Origin: Nocardioides jishulii
Lineage (GTDB): Bacteria > Actinomycetota > Actinomycetes > Propionibacteriales > Nocardioidaceae
Length of the DNA stretch: 64,000 bases
Direction: 5' to 3'
Assembly: GCF_006007965.1 (NCBI RefSeq)
Contig: NZ_CP040748.1
Span: 2,604,001 to 2,668,000 of the forward strand
Shown: positions 17,101 to 24,685 of the stretch, piece by piece
Layout: each line of letters begins with the position of its first letter
Numbering within the stretch: the stretch's first letter is position 1
Notes under the pieces: model-generated
Seen by the model: the letters and a program-made list of their open reading frames with translations, nothing else
What the model was told of the DNA's origin: nothing
The model's database searches: none
Translations under genes and position numbers: made by a program

Positions 17101-18143
17101 CGTCGGCTCCCCGTACTGCTGGGACGCAGCCGCCCGGGACACAGCGCGAGCGCGAGCGCGGCCACGGTCGCCGCGACCGCCGCCCAGCGCACGGCGGCGA
17201 CGGAGTGGGCGGTGTCGACCGAGGTCGCGCTGCTCCCGCCCGTCGGCAGCGGCACGTCGAGGTTGCGGCTGCGAGGCCTGACGACGGCGGCGGAGTCGAC
17301 GCCCACGCCAGCAGCCACCGCCCCCTCCACGTCCTGTCCGAGAGGCTCGAAGACCTCGGCCCGCACGGCCTGGGCCTTCTGCCCCTCGGCCCCCGGGCGC
17401 ACCTTCCAGGTGGCCACCGGCGCCCCCCGACGCACGTCCACCAGCCGGAAGGTGTGCACGCCCGCGTCCAAGCCGCGGGGTACGACGTACGTCAGGGTGC
17501 AGGTGGGGTGCTCGCACGTGGCCCGGGCCTCCGGCGCCCGGGCGCCGTCGTTGGACGCGACGGTGACCCACCCGGTCCCGTCCTGACGCTGGACTGCGTA
17601 GACGGTGCCGGGACTCACGTGGTCGAGTGCGAGTGTCAGGGGTACGCCCGCCGGCTTGCTCTCGGTCCAGCCGTCGCCCAGGACCTCGGGGGTCGCCGAG
17701 ACGAGCGCACTCCACGCCCCCAGCACCTCACCCAACGGCTGGCCCTCGGACTCGGCCGGAGCCACCACGAGCGGCCCGCCGTGCCTCCCCGCAGCCAGCG
17801 CGGGCAGCGTGATCTCGACGCTTCCCCACCCCTGGTCGTCGGTGGTCACGTCGACCGCAGCCCCCACGGGTTCCCAGTCGACCTTCGTGCCGCGGGGGCT
17901 GGAGACCCGGAAGACCTGGAGCTCGACGGTGGAGTCCGGACGACCGGTGATCCCGACCTGGGCGGCGGTGCCGTCGACCCATCGGGGCGGGGCCTGCACG
18001 GAGCAGCGCACCCGGTCGTCACTGCACAGTTGGCCGGTCTGTGCCCCGGCAGCGTTCGCGGGGGACGCCACGCACAGGCAGGCCAGGGTGGCGGCGGCGA
18101 GGGCGGCGGGAGTCGCGAACGGTCGGCGGCGGTGTGGCCTCAC
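17097..18143 (-). CDS. Secreted protein with C-terminal membrane anchor, paralogue of upstream gene
   Basis: A 348-residue protein from GTG 18143 (GTGA overlap with the upstream stop). It has a signal peptide (about 1-30, 'CLCVASPANA'), beta-rich extracellular domains with paired Cys ('QLCSDDRVRCSV', 'TCEHPTCTLTYVVP') and a C-terminal TM helix (about 315-335). It shares with the upstream protein the pattern 'LGDGWTESKPAGVPLTL' (there 'LGDGYADQKPVGVPLDL') and a TYVVP/SYTVP strand, so the two are paralogues. I do not know the family. Its place before ECF T, A and S genes suggests a surface receptor for the same ligand. Confidence 0.7.
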   Translation of the reverse strand: MRPHRRRPFATPAALAAATLACLCVASPANAAGAQTGQLCSDDRVRCSVQAPPRWVDGTAAQVGITGRPDSTVELQVFRVSSPRGTKVDWEPVGAAVDVTTDDQGWGSVEITLPALAAGRHGGPLVVAPAESEGQPLGEVLGAWSALVSATPEVLGDGWTESKPAGVPLTLALDHVSPGTVYAVQRQDGTGWVTVASNDGARAPEARATCEHPTCTLTYVVPRGLDAGVHTFRLVDVRRGAPVATWKVRPGAEGQKAQAVRAEVFEPLGQDVEGAVAAGVGVDSAAVVRPRSRNLDVPLPTGGSSATSVDTAHSVAAVRWAAVAATVAALALALCPGRLRPSSTGSRR

Positions 18144-19510
18144 CACGAGTCCCCTCCACGGGGCGAGAACCGGCGACGGGCCCACACCCACGCGGCGGGC
18201 GAGGCCAGGAGGGCCAGCAGGAGCGCGGCCAGCGCCCATCGCGTGGTCTCGTGCGTCTCCCCGATCCGCGGTGGGGGCACGGCACGAGCCTCCTCACCCC
18301 AGATCGGGTCGCTCGACGACGCCGGAGCGGACCCGCCGGGCGTGGAGGTGGGCGCGTCGGGCGCCGTGGTCGCGGACGGACTGGCTGAGGACGAGGGGCG
18401 GGGTGAGGACGACGGTCGGGGCGACCCGGCCGCCGTGGTCGGCTGCGGCGGCGGTGCGGCCGCAGGGGCCTGAGGATCTGCGTCGTCAGCCTCCGGCGCC
18501 GGGGGCGACGAGGGCTTGGGCGGGACTGTGCCACCGGGATCCCCGGGACTGCCGGGACCGGGCGGGCCCGAAGGCGCAGGGGCAGGGGCAGGGGAACCGT
18601 TCCCGCCGCCACCGGTGTCCCCCGGCCCCTGCGGGTCGGGCGTTCCTGGGCCCTTGGAGGGGTCGAGCTGCTCGCCACGCGCCCCCGCCTCGCCGTGCTC
18701 GGACGGGATCACGGTCCACTCGGCGTAGGCGGGCGCGGCGATCGGTCGGTCCTCGGCGCCGCCGTAGTTGAGGTGGTGGTTGATCCGGAAGCGGTACGCC
18801 TGGCCGGGGACGAGGTCGGTCGGCACCGTGTAGCTGAGGTGGGAGACCTCTCCCGGGCTGCTCAGGAGGCGCTGGGCGGCGCCGTAGCCCTGGCCCTCCA
18901 CGGCCGTCCACGTCCCGTCGGCAGCGAGGTACTCCACCCAGTAGCCGACGCCCGGGACGTTGCCGATGACGTGCAGGTCGAGCGGGACCCCGACCGGCTT
19001 CTGGTCGGCGTAGCCGTCACCGAGGAGCTTGAGGGTGCGGCCGCCGAACTCGACGACGGCGCCCAGCCTGGACCTCAGGTCCAGCGACGTGTCGTCGGCC
19101 AGACCCACGAACCCCCATCCTCCTGGGACGTCCGGCACGGTCCGAGGCACCAGGCGAGCTTCGTCGAGCGTTCCACGTCCGCCAGAGAGGCTCCGCGTGA
19201 CGCCCTCGACCGGGTCGCCACTGGGGACCAGCCCGGTGATCTGGCCGCGGGAGTTGAACTCGATCACGTAGAACTGGAGGGTCAGCGAGACGCCGGGATG
19301 CCCGACGGCCTGGACGCGCAGCAGCTGGTCCTGTGCGGCCACGCGGGAGTCGGTGGTGATGGCGCAGGTCCCGACGGTGTAGCCGTCGCAGAGCGCGGAC
19401 TGGGGGGCGCCTGCAGCATGCGCGGACCCGGCGGCGAACGGCGCGGCCGCCACGAGGACCGTCGCCAGAAGGGAAGCGGCTGCGTGGCGCCGAGGACTGA
19501 CGGCCTGCAT
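18140..19510 (-). CDS. Secreted, Pro/Ser-rich, membrane-anchored protein; first gene of B12-riboswitch operon
   Basis: A 456-residue protein from ATG 19510 with a strong GGAGG eight bases upstream. The signal peptide is about 1-32 ('AAGSAHA'). Residues 35-275 form a beta-rich domain with an early Cys pair ('ALCDGYTVGTC') and the pattern 'LGDGYADQKPVGVPLDL' shared with the next gene. Residues about 285-415 are a Pro/Ser/Thr/Gly-rich linker likely to cross the wall, and a TM helix (about 423-442) plus a basic tail anchor it. The cobalamin riboswitch in its leader overlaps no other gene. Function is unknown; a surface cobalamin receptor is the natural hypothesis. Confidence 0.75.
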   Translation of the reverse strand: MQAVSPRRHAAASLLATVLVAAAPFAAGSAHAAGAPQSALCDGYTVGTCAITTDSRVAAQDQLLRVQAVGHPGVSLTLQFYVIEFNSRGQITGLVPSGDPVEGVTRSLSGGRGTLDEARLVPRTVPDVPGGWGFVGLADDTSLDLRSRLGAVVEFGGRTLKLLGDGYADQKPVGVPLDLHVIGNVPGVGYWVEYLAADGTWTAVEGQGYGAAQRLLSSPGEVSHLSYTVPTDLVPGQAYRFRINHHLNYGGAEDRPIAAPAYAEWTVIPSEHGEAGARGEQLDPSKGPGTPDPQGPGDTGGGGNGSPAPAPAPSGPPGPGSPGDPGGTVPPKPSSPPAPEADDADPQAPAAAPPPQPTTAAGSPRPSSSPRPSSSASPSATTAPDAPTSTPGGSAPASSSDPIWGEEARAVPPPRIGETHETTRWALAALLLALLASPAAWVWARRRFSPRGGDSW

Positions 19511-19559
19511 CGGGAACCTCCGGGAAATGCGCAGGCAAGGCAACCCAGAGGTTTCCGAG

Positions 19560-19712
19560 CCCGCGCTTGTGCGACGACGGGTGACGGCTGCATCTCCGGA
19601 GTTCCCGACTCGCTGGAGGACCAGCTCACGGTTGCGCAACAGCGCCGGATTCTCACCGGCTTCCTCTGGTGGAGATGCGTCACGAGGTGACTCACGCATC
19701 GTGGCACATCAC
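19560..19712 (-). promoter_or_regulatory. Cobalamin riboswitch (leftward, controls 11-gene operon)
   Basis: On the minus strand the B12-box core lies at 19666-19626: 'GAAGCCGGTGAGAATCCGGC' followed by 'GCTGTTGCGCAACCGTGA', the typical P3-P6 core of cobalamin riboswitches. A stem GATGCGT/ACGCATC lies upstream, and the conserved 3' element 'AGTCGGGAACTCC' lies at 19610-19598. The 3' element (19596-19608) can pair over 13 bp, with one bulged G, with the ribosome-binding region of the first gene (19510-19523). This gives an obvious mutually exclusive switch of translation. Boundaries are approximate. Confidence 0.9.
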
Positions 19713-19774
19713 CGGACCCGGACCCGGAACGGGGTGTGTGTGACGACGAGCACGCAGCAACGGATTCGTCCGTC

Positions 19775-19900
19775 ACATCAGCGGCGGGCGTACCCTCACC
19801 CACGAACGTCGAGGGGGAAGCCGGTGAGAGTCCGGCACTGACCCGCAGCCGTGACGACGAGCCCCGTGCCCGTCGGAGTCGGAATGCCCTCCCGTTCGTA
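19775..19900 (+). promoter_or_regulatory. Cobalamin riboswitch (rightward)
   Basis: The core 'GGGAAGCCGGTGAGAGTCCG' (from 19815) continues with 'GCACTGACCCGCAGCCGTGA' (19835-19854), followed by the conserved 3' element 'AGTCGGAATGCCC' (19877-19889). These are the hallmarks of an actinobacterial cobalamin riboswitch. It lies about 80 bases upstream of the GTG start of the secreted protein at 19979. It is back to back with the leftward cobalamin riboswitch, so both promoters must lie in the roughly 60 bases between them or overlap the elements. Confidence 0.9.
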
Positions 19901-19959
19901 GACCGTCCCCACTGTCGAGGAATGCAGTCGGTCGCCGACCCAGCCGTCGGCCTCCCCTG

Positions 19960-19973
19960 CTCCGGAATCGGAG
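19960..19973 (+). promoter_or_regulatory. Hairpin enclosing the ribosome-binding site
   Basis: CTCCG-GAAT-CGGAG forms a 5-bp stem with the Shine-Dalgarno GGAG (19970-19973) in its 3' arm, five bases before the GTG at 19979. The riboswitch 3' element contains another CGGAG (19874-19878) that could compete for CTCCG. This suggests translational control of the gene by the cobalamin riboswitch. Confidence 0.55.
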
Positions 19974-19978
19974 TTCAC

Positions 19979-21043
19979 GTGAAGCTCACGTCCACCGCGT
20001 TGGCGGCTGCCAGCGCACTCATCGTCGGTCCCCTGGTCGGCACCGCCCCAGCCCAGGCCGACTCGGACTCAGACTGGCGTACCGGATGGTGCACCCAGGG
20101 CGAGGGTCTCAGCGTCGTCGTCGACTTCGGCGCCCACGAGGACCCGTCGATCCCGGCCGAAGGATTCACCGTGCGCTGCCTCGTCGGCGGCGTGGTGGAG
20201 ACGGGTGGCCGAGAGCCCCGCGTCGCCGCGTTGGAGGCCGTGGGACTGGAGGTCCGCGCCAGCGGCTCCTACATCGAGTCCATCGCCGGGGTCGAGGAGG
20301 AGCACACCGACGACGGCATGTCCTGGTGGTTCTTCTCAGGGGCGGCAGTGCCTGGCCCGTGGGACACCGCCAACTACGGCATCGTGACCGACGGCCCGAA
20401 CATCGACCGGGCGTTCGGTGCCCGCTACGTGGGAACCGACGGGGTGAGCGTGCCGCGTCCGACGCCCCAGTTCTCCGACCCCGAGCCCGAGCCCGTCCCC
20501 GTGGTGACGGGAGCGGTGCCGACGGTGTTCGGGACGGCTCGTGTCGGCGCCACCCTCCGGGCCCTCCCGGGTTCCTGGAGCGACGGGGTCACCCTGACCT
20601 ACCAGTGGGAGCGCAACGGTGCCCCCATCGCCGGTGCGCGCAGCGCCACCTACCGCGTGGCCCCCGCGGATCGTGGCGCCCGCCTCACCGTGACCGTCAC
20701 CGGCTCCAAGCCCGGGCACACCCCCACGTCCCTGGAGTCGGCCCGGACGGGAACCGTGGCCCCCGGGCTCCTGACGGCCCGCAAGCCCGCAGTCACCGGC
20801 ACGACCAAGGTCGGCAAGCGGCTGACCGCGCGCCCGGGCGCATGGAAGCCGGCGCAGGTCCGGTTGACGTACCAGTGGCTGCGCAACGGCAAGGTGATCA
20901 AGGGCGCGAAGGCGAAGAAGAAGACGTACGTCGTGACGAAGCGTGACCGCCGCGCTCGCCTCTCGGTGCGCGTCACCGGGACCGCCCCCGGCTACACCAA
21001 GGTCACGCGCACCTCGGCGCGGACCGCTCGCGTGACTCGCTGA
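19979..21043 (+). CDS. Secreted protein under B12 riboswitch, with two C-terminal Ig-like repeats
   Basis: A 354-residue exported protein from GTG 19979; the signal peptide ends near 'TAPAQA' (about residue 26). Residues 30-150 form a domain with 'WRTGWCTQGEGLSVVVDF', a second Cys in 'GFTVRCLVG' and 'GMSWWFFSGAA'. This pattern resembles small DUF4430/transcobalamin-C-like domains of actinobacterial secreted proteins; that match is by eye and tentative. Two Ig-like repeats follow (about 175-262 and 263-354), each with 'G..L...PG.W' and 'LTYQW.RNG'. No anchor is seen, so it is probably released. With a cobalamin riboswitch ahead, a B12-binding or scavenging role is the best hypothesis. Confidence 0.75.
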   Translation: MKLTSTALAAASALIVGPLVGTAPAQADSDSDWRTGWCTQGEGLSVVVDFGAHEDPSIPAEGFTVRCLVGGVVETGGREPRVAALEAVGLEVRASGSYIESIAGVEEEHTDDGMSWWFFSGAAVPGPWDTANYGIVTDGPNIDRAFGARYVGTDGVSVPRPTPQFSDPEPEPVPVVTGAVPTVFGTARVGATLRALPGSWSDGVTLTYQWERNGAPIAGARSATYRVAPADRGARLTVTVTGSKPGHTPTSLESARTGTVAPGLLTARKPAVTGTTKVGKRLTARPGAWKPAQVRLTYQWLRNGKVIKGAKAKKKTYVVTKRDRRARLSVRVTGTAPGYTKVTRTSARTARVTR

Positions 21044-21232
21044 GGGCACTGACGACAGAGCGGCCGACGACCGTGTGAGGACCCGGCCAGCTCCGCCCAA
21101 GGGTCGCCGTCGGTCGTGGCCGCCATCGCGGTCAAGGCCGTCGCGGTACCGCAGGACGAAGGCGACTTCGAGAACTGCCCGGACTACGTGGTCGGCGAAG
21201 GCTGACCCGCACGCGTCCCGCATTCGGACGCG

Positions 21233-21268
21233 ACAGCGCCCCGACCCGCGGAAGGGTCGGGGCGCTGT
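21233..21268. terminator. Bidirectional terminator hairpin
   Basis: A perfect 15-bp stem (ACAGCGCCCCGACCC and its complement, 6-nt loop) lies between the rightward secreted-protein gene and the convergent acyl-CoA dehydrogenase gene, so it can end both transcripts. Bases 21044-21232 before it hold no convincing gene. Confidence 0.8.
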
Positions 21269-21291
21269 GTCCGTCCGGGGTCAGGCGAAGG

Positions 21292-22476
21292 TCAGATCTC
21301 CGACTGCACGCCCGCCAGCAGCTGGCGCGCCATCACGATGCGCTGCACCTGGTTGGTGCCCTCGTAGATCTGGGTGATCTTGGCGTCGCGCATCATCCGC
21401 TCGACCGGGTAGTCGCGGGTGAAGCCGTAGCCACCGAGCACCTGCACGGCGTTGGTGGTGACCTCCATGGCGACGTCGGAGGCGAAGCACTTGGCCGCCG
21501 CACCGAAGAAGGTGAGGTCGGAGTCGCCGCGCTCGGAGCGACCGGCGGCGGCGTACGTCATCTGACGTGCGGCCTCCACCTTCATGCCCATGTCGGCGAG
21601 CATGAACTGCAGGCCCTGGAACTCGGCGATCGACTTGTTGAACTGCTTGCGCTCCTTGGCGTACTCGAGCGCGTAGTCGAGCGCGCCCTGCGCGACGCCG
21701 ACGGCCTGGGCCGCGATCGTGACGCGGGTGTGGTCGAGGGTCTTCATCGCGGTGGCGAAGCCGGTGCCCTCGGCGCCGATCATGCGGTCGGCGGGGATGC
21801 GGACGTTGTCGAGGTAGACCTCGCGGGTCGGGGAGCCCTTGATGCCGAGCTTCTTCTCCGGGGCGCCGAAGGAGACACCGGCGTCGGACTTCTCGACGAC
21901 GAACGCGGAGATGCCGCCGCGGGTCTTCTTCTCGGGGTCGGTGACGGCCAGGACCGTGTAGTACTCGGACTCACCGGCGTTGGTGATCCAGCGCTTCACG
22001 CCGTTGAGCACCCAGTGGTCGCCGTCGCGCACGGCGCGGGTCTTCATGCCACCCGCGTCGGAGCCGGCGTCGGGCTCGGAGAGACAGTAGGAGAAGCCGC
22101 CCTCGCCCTTGGCGAGCTTGCCGAGGTACTTGGCCTTGAGCTCCTCGGACCCGGCGATCTGCACCGGCAGCGAACCGAGCTTGTTCACCGCGGGGATGAG
22201 CGAGGAGGAGACGCAGGCGCGGGCGATCTCCTCGATGACGATGACGGTGGCGAGCGCGTCGGCGCCGGCGCCGCCGTAGACCTCGGGCACGTGCGGCGCG
22301 TGGAAGTCCGCGGCCAGCAGCGCCTCAGCTGCCTCGTGGGGGTAGCGCGCCTGCTCGTCGACGTCAGCAGCGTGGGGGGCGATCTTGGCGTCAGTGAGGC
22401 CGCGGATGGCCTCGCGGATCGCGCGGTGCTCCTCGGAGAGCTGGTACAGGTCGAAGTCAGGGTTGCTCATGCGCAT
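21292..22476 (-). CDS. Acyl-CoA dehydrogenase
   Basis: A 394-residue FAD acyl-CoA dehydrogenase that introduces the alpha-beta double bond into acyl-CoA. Family marks are 'YCLSEPDAGSDAGGMKT', 'GVKRWITNAGESEYY', 'LGIKGSPTREVYLDNV', 'ERKQFNKSIAEFQGLQFMLADM' and the C-terminal 'YEGTNQVQRIVMAR' with the catalytic-base Glu. ATG 22476 or the ATG two codons later can start it. A perfect inverted repeat 50 bases upstream is a likely repressor site. The gene stands alone, divergent from a CoA-binding protein. Substrate chain length cannot be fixed by eye. Confidence 0.93.
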   Translation of the reverse strand: MRMSNPDFDLYQLSEEHRAIREAIRGLTDAKIAPHAADVDEQARYPHEAAEALLAADFHAPHVPEVYGGAGADALATVIVIEEIARACVSSSLIPAVNKLGSLPVQIAGSEELKAKYLGKLAKGEGGFSYCLSEPDAGSDAGGMKTRAVRDGDHWVLNGVKRWITNAGESEYYTVLAVTDPEKKTRGGISAFVVEKSDAGVSFGAPEKKLGIKGSPTREVYLDNVRIPADRMIGAEGTGFATAMKTLDHTRVTIAAQAVGVAQGALDYALEYAKERKQFNKSIAEFQGLQFMLADMGMKVEAARQMTYAAAGRSERGDSDLTFFGAAAKCFASDVAMEVTTNAVQVLGGYGFTRDYPVERMMRDAKITQIYEGTNQVQRIVMARQLLAGVQSEI

Positions 22477-22525
22477 CTCTCAGGGTCGAGGTTCAGGGGG
22501 GAGCGGAACTCAATACCGCATCTTA

Positions 22526-22540
22526 CGGTACTCAGTACCG
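22526..22540. promoter_or_regulatory. Operator-like palindrome upstream of acyl-CoA dehydrogenase
   Basis: CGGTACT-C-AGTACCG has 7-bp perfect arms, with a further TACCG half-site at 22514-22518. It lies 50-65 bases upstream of the dehydrogenase start, in the divergent spacer. This is the usual position and form of a TetR-family operator in fatty-acid genes. No regulator is encoded beside it. Confidence 0.6.
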
Positions 22541-22592
22541 CTCGCCTCACCGAATGCCTCTCCCTGCTCCCTCGCCCCGATAGGTTGGCCAC

Positions 22593-23003
22593 ATGACCGC
22601 CACGTGGCTGGACCAGTCCGACGTCGACTTCATGCTCGACGACTGTGAGACGTGGGCCGTCGTCGGCCTCTCCGACAACGTCTCGCGCACGGCGTACTCG
22701 ATCGCCGCCCTGCTGCAGCAGCGCGGCAAGCGCATCGTCCCCGTGCACCCCTCGGCCGCGACCGTCCACGGCGAGCAGGGCTACGCGACGTTGGCCGACA
22801 TCCCCTTCCCGGTCGACGTCGTCGACGTCTTCGTACGCTCCGAGCTCGCCGGCGACGTCGCCGACCAGGCCGTGGAGATCGGCGCGAAGGCCGTCTGGTT
22901 CCAGCTCGGCGTGATCGACCGGGACGCCCACGAGCGGACGACCGCCGCGGGCCTGCGCATGGTCATGGACGCCTGCCCCGCCATCGAGTGGGGCCGGCGC
23001 TGA
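22593..23003 (+). CDS. CoA-binding domain protein (YccU-like)
   Basis: A 136-residue single-domain CoA-binding (Rossmann-type) protein: 'WAVVGLSDNVSRTAYSIAALL', 'RGKRIVPVHPS', 'VDVVDVFVRSELAGDVADQA', 'AKAVWFQLGVID'. The family, related to succinyl-CoA synthetase alpha, binds CoA, but its cellular role is not settled. It is divergent from the acyl-CoA dehydrogenase and shares its short regulatory spacer, which suggests linked control. Confidence 0.9.
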   Translation: MTATWLDQSDVDFMLDDCETWAVVGLSDNVSRTAYSIAALLQQRGKRIVPVHPSAATVHGEQGYATLADIPFPVDVVDVFVRSELAGDVADQAVEIGAKAVWFQLGVIDRDAHERTTAAGLRMVMDACPAIEWGRR

Positions 23004-23302
23004 GCGCCGGGCGGCGTGGCCCTGCCCCCGTCGTGGCACTGCTCGCCGTCGCCCTCACGGCCTGGGCGCTGGATGCCTGAGAGGGGCCGAAGCCCTGGGA
23101 CAGGGTCCTGGGTGACCGCGAGACCGCGGCCGACGCACCACTCGACGACCCGTGCTCCGACGTCCCGGCCTCGGCCTCACGCTGACCGGTCAGGACGGCC
23201 GTCAACCGGGCGGCGCCGGCGTCGGCAGCAAGGCCGTCGCCTCCTGCACGTGAGACCCTCCCCAGTCGGAGGGGATGGTCAACACACTCAACGGGCACTA
23301 GA
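23004..23302. other. Non-coding stretch with possible gene remnants
   Basis: About 300 bases with no intact gene. The plus strand shows short open pieces in shifting frames, including a hydrophobic signal-like 'VVALLAVALTAWALDA' just after the CoA-binding stop and a 'PLDDPCSDVPAS' piece, each ended by stops. They could be the remains of a small secreted protein or chance. Nothing else is recognised. Confidence 0.35.
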
Positions 23303-23320
23303 TTCGAACACATGTTCGAA
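23303..23320 (+). promoter_or_regulatory. LexA (SOS) box over the start codon
   Basis: TTCGAACACATGTTCGAA contains the actinobacterial/Bacillus LexA consensus TCGAAC-N4-GTTCGA exactly (23304-23319), with 8-bp arms. The ATG of the HNH gene (23312) lies inside it, so LexA bound here would block transcription near the start. SOS boxes are known upstream of 13E12-type HNH genes in Mycobacterium tuberculosis. Confidence 0.9.
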
Positions 23321-24658
23321 GACGTGACGACTCCCGGCGACCTGGTCGCGTTGGCCCGAGCCAACGCCGCTGCGGTGCGTCGCGCGGAAGCGGACACGCT
23401 GCTCATTGCCTACGAGTGGGCGGTGACGCACCCCGCCTTGCCTGACGGGTCCGACGCGGCGGTCTTCCATTCGCCGTTCGGGACCGAGCCGATCTCCGGC
23501 GAGGGGACACCGGAGGTCGACGAGTACGCGGTCGCGGAGCTCGGCGGTGCGCTCGGGCTCACGACCGACGCAGCGAAGAAGCTGATCGGACACGCCCTCG
23601 AGCTGGCCCACCGGCTGCCCCGGCTGTGGGCGAGGGTGACCGCCGGGGGGGTGCCGGTGTGGCGGGCCCGGCTGGTCGCGGAAGCCACGATCCACGCCTG
23701 CCCCGCGCTGCCAGCGGAGGGTGTCGCCTGGATCGACACCCAGGTCGCGCCGTTCATCGAGAAGACCGGCCGGGCCCAGATCGACCGACTCGTCGAACGA
23801 GCGATGAAGCTCTACGGGCTCGCCACCGAGGACGACGACACCGAGCAGCCCGACCCCCGCCACGTGCGCATCGACACCGAGGCCGGGGCGTTCACGCAGA
23901 CCATGCGCGTCGAGGCCGAGCTGGACATCGCCGATGCGTTGGACCTCGAACAGGCCGTCGCTGCCGGTGCCGCCGGACTCAAGGCTGGCGGCTCCGAGGA
24001 ATCCCTTGACGTACGCCGCTCCCTCGCCCTGGGCGAGCTCGCGCGGCACCAGACCGCCCTCGACCTCGCAGGGGCTGGCGCATCGGACGAAGAGACCGAG
24101 CGGACCACCGCCCGCCGCGTGGACCTCCACCTGCACTTCACCGCTTCGGTCGAACCCGACGACTCCATCTCCTTCTCCGCGACCGGGCTCATGGAGAACC
24201 GGCAGCGACTGATCCTGCTCGACCAGGTCCGCCGCTGGGTCAACACCACCCACACCGACGTCCGGATCCTCCCGGTCGTCGATCTCAACCAGTCCCTGTC
24301 GACCGAGCGCTACGAGCCGACCGACCGACTCCGCCGTCAGGTACAACTGCGCGACGAGACCTGCGTCTTCCCCCACTGCACCCGACCGAGTCGCCGCTGC
24401 GACGTCGACCACGTGGTCCCCTTCGACCACGACGCTGCGACAGACGGCCGACCGCAACCAGGCCCGACGACCACAGCCAACCTCGCCACTCTTTGCCGCA
24501 GCCACCACCGGCTCAAGACCCACACCGGCTGGCAGCTCCACTCCCCCAGCAACGGCATCTTCGAATGGACCTCACCGCACGGGCAACGGTTCCGACGAGA
24601 CCGACACGGCACCACGGATCTGTCGGCCGGTCTGGCCGGCGACCCCGCACCCGCCTGA
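23312..24658 (+). CDS. DUF222 / HNH endonuclease domain protein (13E12 repeat family)
   Basis: A 448-residue protein with an N-terminal DUF222 region (about 10-300) and a C-terminal HNH nuclease domain (about 340-410). The HNH region shows 'RDETCVFPHCTRPSRRCDVDHVVPFDHD' split into metal and catalytic parts ('CDVDHVVPF', then 'NLATLCRSHHRLKTHTGW'), with a CxxC-like 'CVFPHC' and the expected His/Asn/His. Actinobacterial genomes carry many copies of this family, and its role is unclear. Here the LexA box over the start codon ties it to the DNA-damage response. A strong start is fixed by this ATG. Confidence 0.92.
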   Translation: MFEDVTTPGDLVALARANAAAVRRAEADTLLIAYEWAVTHPALPDGSDAAVFHSPFGTEPISGEGTPEVDEYAVAELGGALGLTTDAAKKLIGHALELAHRLPRLWARVTAGGVPVWRARLVAEATIHACPALPAEGVAWIDTQVAPFIEKTGRAQIDRLVERAMKLYGLATEDDDTEQPDPRHVRIDTEAGAFTQTMRVEAELDIADALDLEQAVAAGAAGLKAGGSEESLDVRRSLALGELARHQTALDLAGAGASDEETERTTARRVDLHLHFTASVEPDDSISFSATGLMENRQRLILLDQVRRWVNTTHTDVRILPVVDLNQSLSTERYEPTDRLRRQVQLRDETCVFPHCTRPSRRCDVDHVVPFDHDAATDGRPQPGPTTTANLATLCRSHHRLKTHTGWQLHSPSNGIFEWTSPHGQRFRRDRHGTTDLSAGLAGDPAPA

Positions 24659-24685
24659 TCGCTGGTCGTACGAGTCTGAGTTCGC

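Noticed and set aside
21116..21205. Short plus-strand frame ending 'FENCPDYVVGEG' after the secreted protein
   Set aside because: Only 29 codons from a GTG, no ribosome-binding site seen and no recognisable family; possibly a gene remnant but not supportable.
22593..23302. tRNA or small RNA gene in the spacer after the CoA-binding gene
   Set aside because: No cloverleaf or T-loop consensus (GGTTCGA) was found with matching stems.
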